Origin: Cristatella mucedo | Lineage: Eukaryota > Bryozoa > Phylactolaemata > Cristatellidae | Reading direction: 5' to 3' | NCBI GenBank assembly: GCA_009760855.2 | Contig: WPIO01000020.1 | Span: 186,001-250,000 of the forward strand | DNA length: 64,000 nucleotides | Shown: in pieces, positions 34,891-44,983 of the stretch | Layout: every line of letters begins with the position of its first letter | Position numbering within the stretch: position 1 is the stretch's first letter | Position numbers and translations under genes: made by a program | The notes under the pieces: model-generated | What the model was told of the DNA's origin: nothing | The model's input: only the letters and a program-made list of their open reading frames with translations | The model's database searches: none

Positions 34891-35544
34891 CTGCTTTTAC
34901 CATCACTCGCAGCTGGCAATAGCGACTCATCCGCTGCCCGCCAGACTCGACCCCTCCACCCCACGGGTCAAGTACGAGCGCTTTACGACTGGGCTTAAGA
35001 TCCAGTGGGCTGTAAAAGGCCCTTTAAAGTGCAAGCTGCTATCAAGAAATAAAATGAAGCCGATGCCAAAGTGAACCGGCAAAGGATCTGTGATGTCAAA
35101 TAAGGAGTGGAAAATCAGGTGGACTTTGTTAAAATAAAAATCCTAAAATGAGAGTAAAAACCATTGCGGAAATAGGGGATATTTTGAATCCATGATTGCT
35201 GTATCTATGGGCTCCGATTTAGGCGAGACTATACAACCATGAATTCTAGTAATTGGACGCAATGTCCAATTTTGCATCCCGTGATACAATATGCAGACGT
35301 AGCGGTATTTCGGAGGTGGTGTAAGGTGTGTGATTCAAATTAATCTATTAGCCCAACTATAGAGCACTTTTATTTTGCACGTATTTTTCAAAGATGCATC
35401 GTTATATGGGTCGTGGTTAGGAAGAATAGCGTACCATAAAGTAGTTAACATAAGAATCCCTTTAACAGCAATAGTGTAAATGTGTGTATGTACTAGAACG
35501 GCATGAATGATAACATAAAAATACATTCTTGCAACATACACTGT
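34891..35544. other. No recognisable gene
   Basis: Single-copy-like, AT-rich sequence without domain or repeat match. Confidence 0.3.
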
Positions 35545-35738
35545 TCATGCTGCCACTAACCACACTTGCATGCTGACCCTGCGCATGTCACCCCTAACCA
35601 TGTTATTCATGTTGTTTATCAAGCATGATATTACTCACCCTTCAATTGCGTTTCCCTTTGCAGCAAATGTAAAGCGCCTAGAAAGAGATTGAGTTCTCTG
35701 AGGGTGCTTTATCAAGTGCATTATTATTATTATTATTC
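35545..35738 (+). mobile_element. LINE-beta 3' UTR and tail
   Basis: CTTGCATGCTGACCCTGCGC, CACCCCTAACCATGTTATTC, TTTGCAGCAAATGTAAAGCG, AGAGATTGAGTTCTCTGAGG and (ATT)n. This is one of the clearest copies of the tail. Confidence 0.9.
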
Positions 35739-35807
35739 TTGCAAGTGCTATGGCCATTTTAATATCCTCAACACGTACCGGTAGTCAGTTTTAACAATAA
35801 CAAAAAT

Positions 35808-36140
35808 AAAAAATAATGACACATCAGTGTAGCACCCTAAGATTACTAAATCTCTTTCTAGGCACTTTTACATACGCTACGAAGGAAGCATGTCAATTGA
35901 TTAGTGATACGATGCACGCGGCCAGCCTGCATAAGCGCACTGAGGAAAAGTCACGCGAACCCAGCAAAAGCTGCGAGGAACAGGTGCGTTTTAGCTTCTT
36001 TTTTAAGCGTCGCCAAGTCGGGGCATGTCGTGACCTCAGTTGGCGGTTGTGAGTTCTAGGCTTTAAGAGCATACGAACTAAAGGCTAAAGGTCACCACAG
36101 AATTTGAGGTTGGTTTCAGGCTCAGCTAAACGACTTGAGA
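35808..36140 (-). mobile_element. LINE-beta 3' end, diverged subfamily
   Basis: GTAGCACCCTAAGATTACTA, AATCTCTTTCTAGGCAC and sequence matching the 3' UTR of the 26500-27510 copy (AGTTCTAGGCTTTAAGAGC against GAGTTCAAGGCTTTGAGATG). It is tail-to-tail with the copy at 35545. Confidence 0.7.
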
Positions 36141-37334
36141 AACCCACTGAAAATCGAAATCGAGCGCTCCGCTCTGTCGGCTCTTTTAATCGCCTGACAC
36201 GCCGACGGGGAGGAGTTGTCCAATCAGAGAGCAGAGCCTTTAACTCGGCCGCGCGTTACCTTTCTAGCGTAATTTAAAGTACCCATGCAGATGTTTAGTT
36301 CTCCTACGGCGCTATAAAAAAATGTCTCGTTGTCATAATTATTGATTTAATATTAAAAGTTCGTACCGCCAGAGAATGGTCGTCAGCGCATACGATATTC
36401 AATTTGAATAATAAAGACCATGCATGCAAGTAGGCGTTTAGCTGTGCAAAAGCCGGGCCTAAATGACTTACCGACTGGCAGGCTGTCCGTAGTAACTAAC
36501 GCTAGCATTAAACAAGCGGCTCGTGCTTGTACTCGTACTCGCTTCGCCTTTTTCTTAGCCAAAAGCCCGGCAAAGAGTTCGCTCAGAGTTTTCGTCTGCC
36601 GAGTGAACGGCCTCGGCCGAGTGGCCGTTCTTCACCGGGTTCCCGTAAGTGGAGGAGGCCCAGTCTGCCCCCCTCAAACACCACGGGGAAATTCAATTCG
36701 AAGCATAAAGACGGTGGGCACAGCTGCTGCACAAAGGCTCAGCCGCGGTGACTCACGCGGCCACAGACCATCATCAGTAAGACCAACTGTCCCGGTTCGG
36801 CAATTAATCTTAATCAGCTTCACTGAAAGATTCTTTCTGCAGCGTTTAAATCCACAATTCAATAACACGCTATTCAATACGCTGCTCATCGCTATTTCAT
36901 CATGATTATTATATGCACAATTCAATGGTCAATTTTAACTATGAGAAATGTATGCTGCAGCTGCCAACGTTGATTAAGAAATTATCTCTCATGTTTTTTA
37001 ATGACACTCGTAGCTGTATCGTCATTGGAGTACTGCAGAGGTCACAAAAGGCAAAATGTAACCGCGAAACCGACGACTTGTGTTTACCACGGGACGACTC
37101 ATGCATTCACTCACAGACTCACATTCAAAATTGTATTGTAAAGGTCAGGGTCAATCTTCGTTGCTTTCAGTTTGCAGACTTGGATGCTTAAAATCCTGTA
37201 AATTTTTAGACTACACTAGGATGTACATGGTCAACGGCAACTCCGTTTAGCGACAACTGACTTAATTGACAACGACGGTGCTTTACAGCGTTTGCAAAGT
37301 GCATAGGCAGAGATTTAGTTCTCTGGGGGTGATT
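36141..37334. other. Unassigned; overlapping open frames without domain
   Basis: Two plus-strand frames (36420-36905 and 36527-36751) overlap in a locally GC-rich stretch. Neither has a recognisable domain, signal peptide or helix, so no gene is called. A weak plus-strand tail (AGAGATTTAGTTCTCTGGGG) lies near 37309. Confidence 0.3.
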
Positions 37335-37975
37335 TATGTAATGTAATGTTTCTGCAACACCGCAACACCACAAAGACTAACTGAGTGTTACGCAGGAGTT
37401 TTGTATAGAGCACTCACAGCCTAAAAAAAAAATTAAATTCATTTGTATAGCGCCCCAAGAGAACTAAATCTCTATCCAGGCGCTTCACATATGCCTCAGG
37501 GCTCGAGCCCACGACCTCAGCCAGACCTTGGTCGGGGCGAGCACCTTAACCGCTGGACCAACCCAGCTCGGCATAAGCGGCTTTCGGTACGCATTCGGTA
37601 GCCAACAGACTTCGTCTCACGAAACAAAGAGAAATCGGGAAGCATAGCAGAGTCAGGAGAGCAGTTGAGGTAGTGAGTAGCATGGAAGTAGCAGCTCAGG
37701 ACCGCTGAAAAGGATGAGCCATTGTCGGCAGCAGGAGGGTAGTTGTCGTTGCGTAAGAATCGTGGAAGCGAGTTCCACAGTCTAGGACCTGCAGAACTAA
37801 AGCTTCTATCGCCGACGGTCTTTAAGTTGAGGAATGGAATGGATCGGAGGAATGGATTGTCCACACAGGACCTGAGGGCACGAGGAGGCTGAATCTGGTG
37901 CAGCAGTTCAGCTACGGACGAAGGAGCCAAGCCGTAGGGCGGTGGGACATTAGGGGTCAGCGAAAGAACTTTACA
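37335..37975 (-). mobile_element. LINE-alpha 3' end, split by SINE-2
   Basis: Starts AATGTAATGTTTCTGC (reversed terminus) and TTACGCAGGAGTTTTGTATA. After the SINE it continues from 37574 with reversed coding sequence for LWNSLPRFLRND and PPYGLAPSSVAELLHQ. It is 5'-truncated near 37975. Confidence 0.9.
37423..37573 (-). mobile_element. SINE-2, full-length, nested in LINE-alpha
   Basis: Tail (AAATTCATTTGTATAGCG, AGAACTAAATCTCTATCCAG), B box as GGGCTCGAGCCC, and tRNA-like head ending CCAACCCAGCTCGGC. LINE-alpha reads ACAGCCTAAGCGGC when empty; here it is split at GCCTA/TAAGCGG, so the duplicated target is very short (2-3 bases). Confidence 0.92.
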
Positions 37976-38202
37976 AATTATTACAACAATAAGTACTAGT
38001 TTTACTAGAATTCCTGCTGTAGAACTCGAACTCACGACCTGGGTCATTATACTGGGTCATTATAATATACGAGGTCTCCATCGGGCTCGGTCGATAGCCG
38101 GAGGCAACAATCCCTGCAGCACAATCTTTGCTATGCTGTAGAGCCCAGATCACACGTACTCTCTCTCTTGCTGTGCAGATTGCATATGGCTGGGAGCTAA
38201 TA

Positions 38203-38515
38203 ATAGTAACGATACATTTGATATGGCGCCATCAGAGAACTCAATCTCTTTCTAGGCACTTTACATTTGCTGCAAAGGAAGCACGATCGATTGGTTAGTG
38301 GTAGTACACTCAATGATCACAAGCATAACACGGTTCGGGGTGACATACACAGGGTCAACATGCAAATATGGTTAGTGGCAGCATGCACAGACAGTGTCAG
38401 CACGCATAAGCACTTGAAGAACGAATCATATGGGCCCACTAAATGCTATGATAAATATATGTGCTTTTAGCTTCTTCTAAATGTGGTCAAGCCAGAGGAT
38501 GTCGTGTAATGTGAG
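38203..38515 (-). mobile_element. LINE-beta 3' end
   Basis: GAGAACTCAATCTCTTTCTA, GGCACTTTACATTTGCTGC, GGGTGACATACACAGGGTC and GGTTAGTGGCAGCATGCAC match the copy at 20462 base by base over long stretches. Confidence 0.88.
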
Positions 38516-39375
38516 TTGCAGTATGCAGCGACTAGAATCTGTTCGAATCATGCTATCACAAGACGTTGACTTTATTTGTTAGTTGCAATTATAAATGACT
38601 ATAAAAGCGGCTTAGTTTCTCTAATAATGCAACCTTCTGCCGAAGAAAACACTTAACCCCAACTACTGCTCCACCAGGTCGCAATCACCAGCAGCGATGG
38701 CACCAATTGTGTCCTGCACCTGAAATTTTTACAGTGAGCTTGAATGCAAGCTTCAAACCTGTTTGCCACATCACGTGCAAGCAGAGACCGTACTGCCCAG
38801 GCACTGCCCACGACATGTCACAAAAGGCCGCCACGAGGACATGCGAGTGCTTCTCCGGTGAATCAACCTACCGTGGACAGCCACGGACCGCGTGGCCAAG
38901 CACCATGTACGAAACCTTCACCTACGAACAGCAAGAAAAGTCCGGACTCGAGCGCCACATTCCAAAGAGCTTTTTTCTCTGACAAAAAATTATTTCGATC
39001 ACGGGGCCTCGGATGGTGCAACGAGTTCACCTGACTGCTGGCCACCGCCGCGCGACCGCCGGCGCGCGAGAGGCAGCGCTACAGCCGTCTGCGGAAGGAA
39101 GCGCTGAGCTTCGACTTCCAGCCGCAGCTCCGTCGCCCGGACGACCGACGTCACAACCGCAAACGAATGCCAGCTGTGGCTCAAGCGTCGAGCTTGGATT
39201 AGACGAGCCTGACGAAGTACGTTCGAATGCCACTCACGCAGCCACAGACGAAGAGAGCTCGGAGAACGTGCAGCGGAGGCGGCCGCGGGTCCAGTGCCGC
39301 TGCCACCCATATCCGACAGCCGTCGGCCCGGCTTCGGCGGTCCCCCGTCGCAGTCGCACCGGAGGTAGCGCCACG
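38516..39375. other. 3' flank of the TNFAIP8-like gene; CpG-rich 39.0-39.37 kb
   Basis: Bases 39000-39375 are GC- and CpG-rich, unlike the AT-rich sequence before 38700. The stretch may hold the 3' UTR of the minus-strand gene. A reversed AATAAA lies at about 38571-38576. A long plus-strand open frame (39013-39960) is the antisense shadow of the gene. Confidence 0.4.
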
Positions 39376-40032
39376 CTAAATGACGCCGTCCTCAATGAGA
39401 ACGTCGAGGTCGCTCACCATCTTGCCAAGCGTGGGCCTGTGCGCGCTGCCGGAGGCGAAGACGGCTTCCAGGAACGCTGGGTTGCTGAAAAAGTTGAACA
39501 CATGCTCGACGCGACCCTTGGACTTATCCGTGAGGTGCCTGTCGATGAGCTGCTGCAGCAGACTGCGGCACTCCAGCAGCGACTTGGACAGGAAGACCTT
39601 GTCGAACGTGAAGTCCACCTCGAAGAACGAGGTGACCGTCATAATAGCCGAGCGGAACTTCTTCTTGAATTGCTCGGCTTTGGTGAGCTCGTCGGCGTTG
39701 AGCTGATCGTTTCGATACAGAATGGCGACCTTCACGACGATCTTGATGATATTCTTGATGACTCGCTCGGCGTCCTTCTTGTCGCCACTGTAATCCTTGC
39801 AAAGGTGGTAGAGGTGATCGAGCACACGGCTGGTCACGTCATCGATGAAGACTTTTGCGATGCCTTTGCTGGCCGCCATTTTACTGAGGAGTTTCTTCTG
39901 GGCACGCAGGCCAAGGCTCTTGGAGTTAAAACCGCTTCCGGGCTCGGACACTACAAATAGGCTTGCACCGTTTTCACCGTTCTTCACCAACAGAAAACGT
40001 GGCATTGCAAAAAAGAGAAGTGACGATGGCAA
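39376..40032 (-). CDS. TNFAIP8-like (TIPE family) protein
   Basis: The 218-residue frame shows the full TNFAIP8/TIPE (DUF758) domain at residues 35-218: FNSKSLGLRAQKKLLSKM (35-52), FIDDVTSRVLDHLYHL (62-77), RVIKNIIKIVVKVAILYRN (90-108), VTSFFEVDFTFDKVFLSKS (133-151), LLECRSLLQQLIDRHLTDKS (152-171) and GRVEHVFNFFSNPAFLEAVF (173-192). Human members are about 185-200 residues. The family forms a six-helix bundle with a central hydrophobic cavity, binds phosphoinositides, and modulates apoptosis and immune signalling. The domain is encoded without introns, as in vertebrates. The first 34 residues are not family-like; a possible acceptor (CTATTTGTAG, exon start 39950) lies just before SEPGSG, so the genuine N-terminus may come from an upstream exon. 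GC content is high and third positions are mostly G/C. Confidence 0.93.
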   Translation of the reverse strand: MPSSLLFFAMPRFLLVKNGENGASLFVVSEPGSGFNSKSLGLRAQKKLLSKMAASKGIAKVFIDDVTSRVLDHLYHLCKDYSGDKKDAERVIKNIIKIVVKVAILYRNDQLNADELTKAEQFKKKFRSAIMTVTSFFEVDFTFDKVFLSKSLLECRSLLQQLIDRHLTDKSKGRVEHVFNFFSNPAFLEAVFASGSAHRPTLGKMVSDLDVLIEDGVI

Positions 40033-40319
40033 AATGGTTGCACAACCTCAGCATGTAAGCTTCATCGTCACATGGGTCACGTGGTTGGGGGACCAAAAGA
40101 AAATCAACAGCAGAAATGGACGAGGACGAACGACGGTTCTTGCAGTAGAGCAAGACCCTCAATTAGCAGCTAGAGAATCGCATCGCGGCCCAGCAAATAC
40201 GATGTAGACGAATCAAACAGATATATGTCTCTGCACTTTGCTCGTGTCTCCAGGTCTTTTGAGAACCTCACAGCCGACTCTCACAGTCGGCCATGGAACA
40301 GGATTGCTAACCTAATGTT

Positions 40320-40388
40320 AAGTACCTAGAAAGAGATTGAGTTCTCGAAAAGCGCTATACAAATGTATTATTATTACTACTATTATTC
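40320..40388 (+). mobile_element. LINE-beta/SINE-2 tail
   Basis: AGTACCTAGAAAGAGATTGA, GTTCTCGAAAAGCGCTATAC and AAATGTATTATTATTACTAC form an isolated plus-strand tail. Confidence 0.8.
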
Positions 40389-41459
40389 TCAAAGAGGGCA
40401 CGTACAGTATCTTGACCTGTAACCCCAAAAATCCACACGAGCCCAGTGATTATACTTGTGCCATGCAGTTGACAGCTAGCTGTGTAGTCGAGGCACAGTG
40501 CTATGCCATCCGGTAGGCTCTCAAGGGTGCTTAGCAAACACCGAGGCATCAACCCTTTTGCGCAGAATCAGCTGTCCGAATGTACGAGCACAGGAAGAGT
40601 AAGCTAGTGCACCTAACTTCTTCTAATGACATCGACGTCAACTGAAATAGATAAGGGAAGCCACGAAATGCAAAGGCGATTAGGAGAGCACAGTGCCTCT
40701 ATGCCACTGGGTCAACAAATTCCGAAAGCAGGAACGAGGGATGCAGACGACAGATTGCAACACCAGAGTGGGCTGCTGCTGCTCAAGTAATCGAGACCAC
40801 GAGATGAGGGACATCGGAAGGTAGTCGAGCTCCTTACATGGAGAGCGACCCTAAAAAACTCTGTAGACTTATCTTAACAGCTGCCCCTGACAATGTGTGC
40901 CTTCGAATGCAAGCACGACAATTTCAGTAAATAGCCAGCACCTGTACATCGGCGACAGCACGCCCTGTGGGCTCAACTTGCCGCCCCAAGAACCAGGCCA
41001 GCGGTCTAGTTGCCTACGATCATCAGATACTCCCGGGCTTTCCTTGCAAGTACGCGTAAGCCATTATAAACTGAAGGCTCTTGAGTCGGCATTCCTGTTG
41101 AGCTCCTCGAGATGTTAATACGACCAGAGATAGTTTGCTCCTTTGTTCTCATGACAATCGTTGACATGCAACAATGAAAGTCGTTTGCTGTTTAGCAAGA
41201 CGTGCACACTCACGCACACAACGTGGCTTTAAGAAAAAGAGAGTGCACTGCAGCGAATTGTGCTGATTAAGCACTTGCACGGCTGTAATGAGGGGGGGGG
41301 TAAAGCACTGCAGCTGCCCTGACTCCCCCTAAGCAGACGCCAGAATGTACACAGGCTCAGCGTTCCCGTGATTAGCCGGCTCACGAAAGCTCAAGGCTTG
41401 ATGCCCTCCTTCACAAAGCAAGGAAACGCATGGTCAAACCTCTGGGATTTTGTTAACTA
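40389..41459. other. No recognisable gene
   Basis: No domain or repeat was recognised; a short G run lies at 41291-41299. Confidence 0.3.
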
Positions 41460-43900
41460 GCCTTGCAAACCATATTCATCACCAGCTGCAGTGGCCTACA
41501 GCCTTTTTTCGGTAGCCCAGCCAAAATGACATGGCAATACTCAAGCCGAGACAGAACAAGGGAGCTAGTTCAATTTTTTCTGCAAGCCATCGTAATAGAC
41601 AGTCTCTAATTATAGATAGGGATCAGACGTGATGGCTAGCCATGGAGGCAGTCTTCTTAATGCAACTTTCAAAAAATTTAGGCAGTTGTCAAAGATGTTG
41701 CCTCAATTCCAAACGCACGGTGACAAGTCGCACAACAGCATCATCTGTTAGAAGATCAAAGTCTTTTAGTCCAGCCACAAGCTTGGGGTGCCCATGAGTA
41801 ACAGTTCCATTTTATTGCCATTAAGTTTGAGGAAATTTGCAGATATCCAAAATCAAATGTCTGCAAGACAATAATTCAGTTTATCAGTGGCTGCAGCGGA
41901 TTACAACGGTTTAAATGGCAAATATAGCTGAGTATCGTCAGCATAGAAGTGATAGCCGGTTCCATGGGCCCAAATCCAAAGTTTTCCCAGAGTTTCAGTA
42001 TAAAAGGAGAACAGCAAAGGAAAGAGAACGGACACTTGTGGGACTCCACAGGTGACTAATCTGGTGGATGACACACAGCCCCCACATGAAATCGATTGAA
42101 CAGGATCAGACAAGTACGATTTGAACCACGCCAGTACCTCGTCTGCTAGACCGATCGCTGTTCTTAATCGTTTAAGTAGGATGTCGTGATCAATAGCATC
42201 GAAGGCAGCTGACAGGTCCAGCAGGACCAGGGCAGTGGCATTCCCTTCATCGTTACTGCATAGGATGTCATTGGTTACACGGAGGAGAGCAGTTTCAGCA
42301 GAGTGGTGTTGCTTGAGTCCAGATTGAAATTGTTCTGACAATTTATTCTTTACAATGTGTGCTACAAGCTGCTTAGTGATAATGTTATCAAAAACCTTGG
42401 ACAAAAAAGGAAGAAGGGAAAAAGGCGATAGTTTGCAGGACTTTTGAAGCCAATTCAGGCTTTTTTTAAGTATCAATCTAATAATGGCCGATTTGAAGGA
42501 CTTGGGTACAACCCGGTTTTCTAGAGAAGCATTAGAAATATCAGTTATGGCTGGACAAAATTTTTCTGCCAGTGAAGACTACAGAGGGAATGATATATGG
42601 TCTTTAGGAGATGAGCTCTCTTTACTATACTTTACTAAGGTAGCTAGCTACGTCGCATGTATACATAGGAAAATCGCTTAAGGAAGGTTACAGGTTTCGA
42701 CTCAATAACTGCTTTGATCTGAGGGGCTTTATGGAGGCACGAATATGTGCAATTCTTTCAACGAAGGCTGAATAATTGTCGGCCGAACTGTTAATATCTA
42801 GAGAGTACGAGCTGGTAAGCAAATTGCTTAGCAGCTTATAAATCTATGCTAGGTCCGACTGGCGGGACTTCAGTTTTCGAGTGAAATAAGAAGCCTTGGC
42901 TTTTCTAAGTTTGAGGGTGTAGACTCGGAGGAAGTATTTTAAATTAGCTAGATCGTCATCAGACTTCTTAAAGCTGCGTTCAAGCCGGCGCTTAACATGG
43001 TACATATTTAGAATTGTACTAGATAATTGAAGGGAATCTCCACAAATCTGAGCACGGACATAATGCACAGGAGCATGCTCATCCAAGGGCACTCCCACGT
43101 CTCACGTTCACCGCGTCAGTGAGGGTATCGAGGCTGTCGGTCAAGTCTGGGTGCAGACCAAGAAGACCTGCCTCACAGACTCAAGAAATTCTCCGAGTAA
43201 ATGTTTTTTAAGTGGTGTCGCTGGACAAACTCGTTGTTACGCTGACGTACAATGGAACAGGAACAGTAAACGAGATTGAGCAATGATATAAGATGGTCAT
43301 CGGGAAAACAAAAAAGGTGAGTTAGGCAGACATCTTTAGTGATAAACAGAATCAGGGTGTGGCCACCGATGTGAGTGGTATGATTAACATGCTGGATCAA
43401 ACCAAAATTCTTCAGACAGTCAAGAAATGAGAGGACTTGACTGTTGCTAGGGCTGTCACCATGAATGTTAAAGTCTTCTCCAATCACTAACAGCTGTCGC
43501 CACGAACATTTTAATGGGGAACTCCATAAACAAGGTTAAACAGCCAGAAGGAGGTCAGTAGATCACAACTGTAGGCATCGTCATTGAAAGGGATGACATA
43601 TAAACTGTTTCAAACGATTGCCCATGCGAAAAGCTACGTCTTATAGCCAAACGATTCACGAACAACGACAGCAACCCGGTGACCCACCTTGTCAGACCGC
43701 ATGGACTAAAATAATGAAAACCTGGGTTAGGTGGTCTCGGATACACAGCCACTAGAGCAGGGCATCATCCACGTCTGTCAGCAGAAATGCATCTAGCTTC
43801 CTCTGGACAGCCTGATCTCGGATAAGTAGCCCCTTGGTTTTTCGTGAACAGACATTCAACAAGCTGAATTTAAGAGGTTCTACTACGCCTTCGGGTGGCC
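41460..43900 (-). mobile_element. LINE-alpha, most complete copy (EN and RT), 3'-truncated
   Basis: On the minus strand the endonuclease begins near 43880 (KFSLLNVCSRKT, then LDAFLLTDVDDALL) and includes GEDFNIHGDS and TTHIGGHTLILFIT (43480-43330). The linker carries IAHIRASIKPLR near 42760. The reverse transcriptase at 42476-41901 is one open frame with [55 protein letters not shown] and the catalytic [10 protein letters not shown]. Just beyond, frames break, and the copy ends near 41460 in the AGLPKK region, so its C-terminal domain and 3' tail are missing. Endonuclease plus YADD RT places it in the Jockey/CR1/L2 group of non-LTR elements. Confidence 0.92.
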
Positions 43901-44616
43901 GACTGGAAGTAGTGGGGCTGCAGCAAGTAAGTTCAGTATTTGACTTGAGTGGCCTGCACAGTCACCAGAATGTCGGGAGCAGCAGAGGGAAAAAGTGCAA
44001 CTCGAACCACGGGCCATTGGACATAATAAGGGCGATCGCACAGATGGAGCTGTGGGCACAGCGTTTGTGTCCGATATGACACGCAGCAGCAGCTTTCACT
44101 AACAGGACGAAGATCCAGCGGTGTCCACGGAGATCCACGTGTGGGTCGGGTTTGAGAGGTGTGGCTCATAAACTCGGTCATAGAGAATACACCGATTTGA
44201 AGGCAAGCTACACAGACAACAATCAAGGGGGATGCTCTCAATCAATAGGAAGCTAGTGCGATGGCATGAATAGAAGTGCGACACGGGCGATCGTTGGAGT
44301 GAGTTGGTTGGCCAGACAGGTAGCTAAAATAGAGCTGCCTCAGCCTTTTTGGAGCTCGAGAGTGACTGCGGGCATCCGGAGTAGATGACAAGGCTCATAC
44401 GTGGTAGCAGCAAGGACCTACACGACGGGAAATACCGGCGAATGCATTCCTCGGCGCTAGCGATTCTTCGGGGGAAAGGCAAGAGGAGAGGGTGAGGGGC
44501 CGGCAGGTAATGTAGTCTCCTCCTGCAAGAGTTGCCAAAACCCAGCCACTTACAGACAAAATATACCCCTACTGGTTATGACGGCTAACAAAAAATTGCC
44601 TATTTTAGTATTACTG
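43901..44616. other. Unassigned; possibly LINE-alpha 5' region
   Basis: It lies immediately upstream of the LINE-alpha endonuclease and may be its 5' UTR or the N-terminus of its first protein, but nothing confirms this. Confidence 0.3.
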
Positions 44617-44934
44617 ATGAGCCGAGCTGGTTTAGTCCTGTGGTTAAGGTGCTCGCACCGACCAAACAAATAAATAAATACAGGCTGATTTAACAGCCTC
44701 TTTTTGTATAGCGACAGAAGAGCCTTGACGGCTATCACCACCACTTGCAGCGGCAATAAAGGATCGCCCACCACAGGATTCGAACCCACGACCTCGGGGC
44801 CGAGGTCGTGAAAAGCAACCGCCTTACCTAGTGAGCCATTACGGCTCCAAGGTCTGGCTGAGGTCGTGGGCTCGTGCCCGAGGTATATGTTAAGCGCCTG
44901 AATAGAGATTAAGTTCTCTTGGGGCGCTATACAC

Positions 44935-44975
<41 letters not shown>
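44617..44975 (+). mobile_element. SINE-2 split by SINE-1
   Basis: GCCGAGCTGGTTTAGTCC and GGTTAAGGTGCTCGCACC are followed by a 180-bp SINE-1 in the opposite orientation. The copy continues CAAGGTCTGGCTGAGGTCGT, GGGCTCGTGCCC, GCGCCTGAATAGAGATTAAG and TTCTCTTGGGGCGCTATAC into a TA tail. Removing 44665-44849 gives the uninterrupted SINE-2 order of the copy at 61445. Confidence 0.92.
44665..44849 (-). mobile_element. SINE-1 nested in SINE-2
   Basis: The tail (AAACAAATAAATAAATAC) follows GACC of the host SINE and the head ends GGCTC before CAAGG. CCAA occurs at both junctions and may be the target duplication. Body, palindrome (ACCTCGGGGCCGAGGT) and B box are intact. Confidence 0.93.

Positions 44976-44978
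<3 letters not shown>
44939..44978. repeat. (TA)n at the end of SINE-2
   Basis: About 18 TA units replace the usual AATTATATTATT tail. Confidence 0.95.

Positions 44979-44983
<5 letters not shown>

Noticed and set aside
36420-36905. 161-residue open frame as a gene
   Set aside because: No domain, no hydrophobic segment, overlapping competing frames and no supporting splice or poly(A) signals.
39013-39960. A 315-residue plus-strand open frame
   Set aside because: It is antisense to the TNFAIP8-like gene; the family similarity is clearly on the minus strand, and the high GC content explains the long opposite frame.
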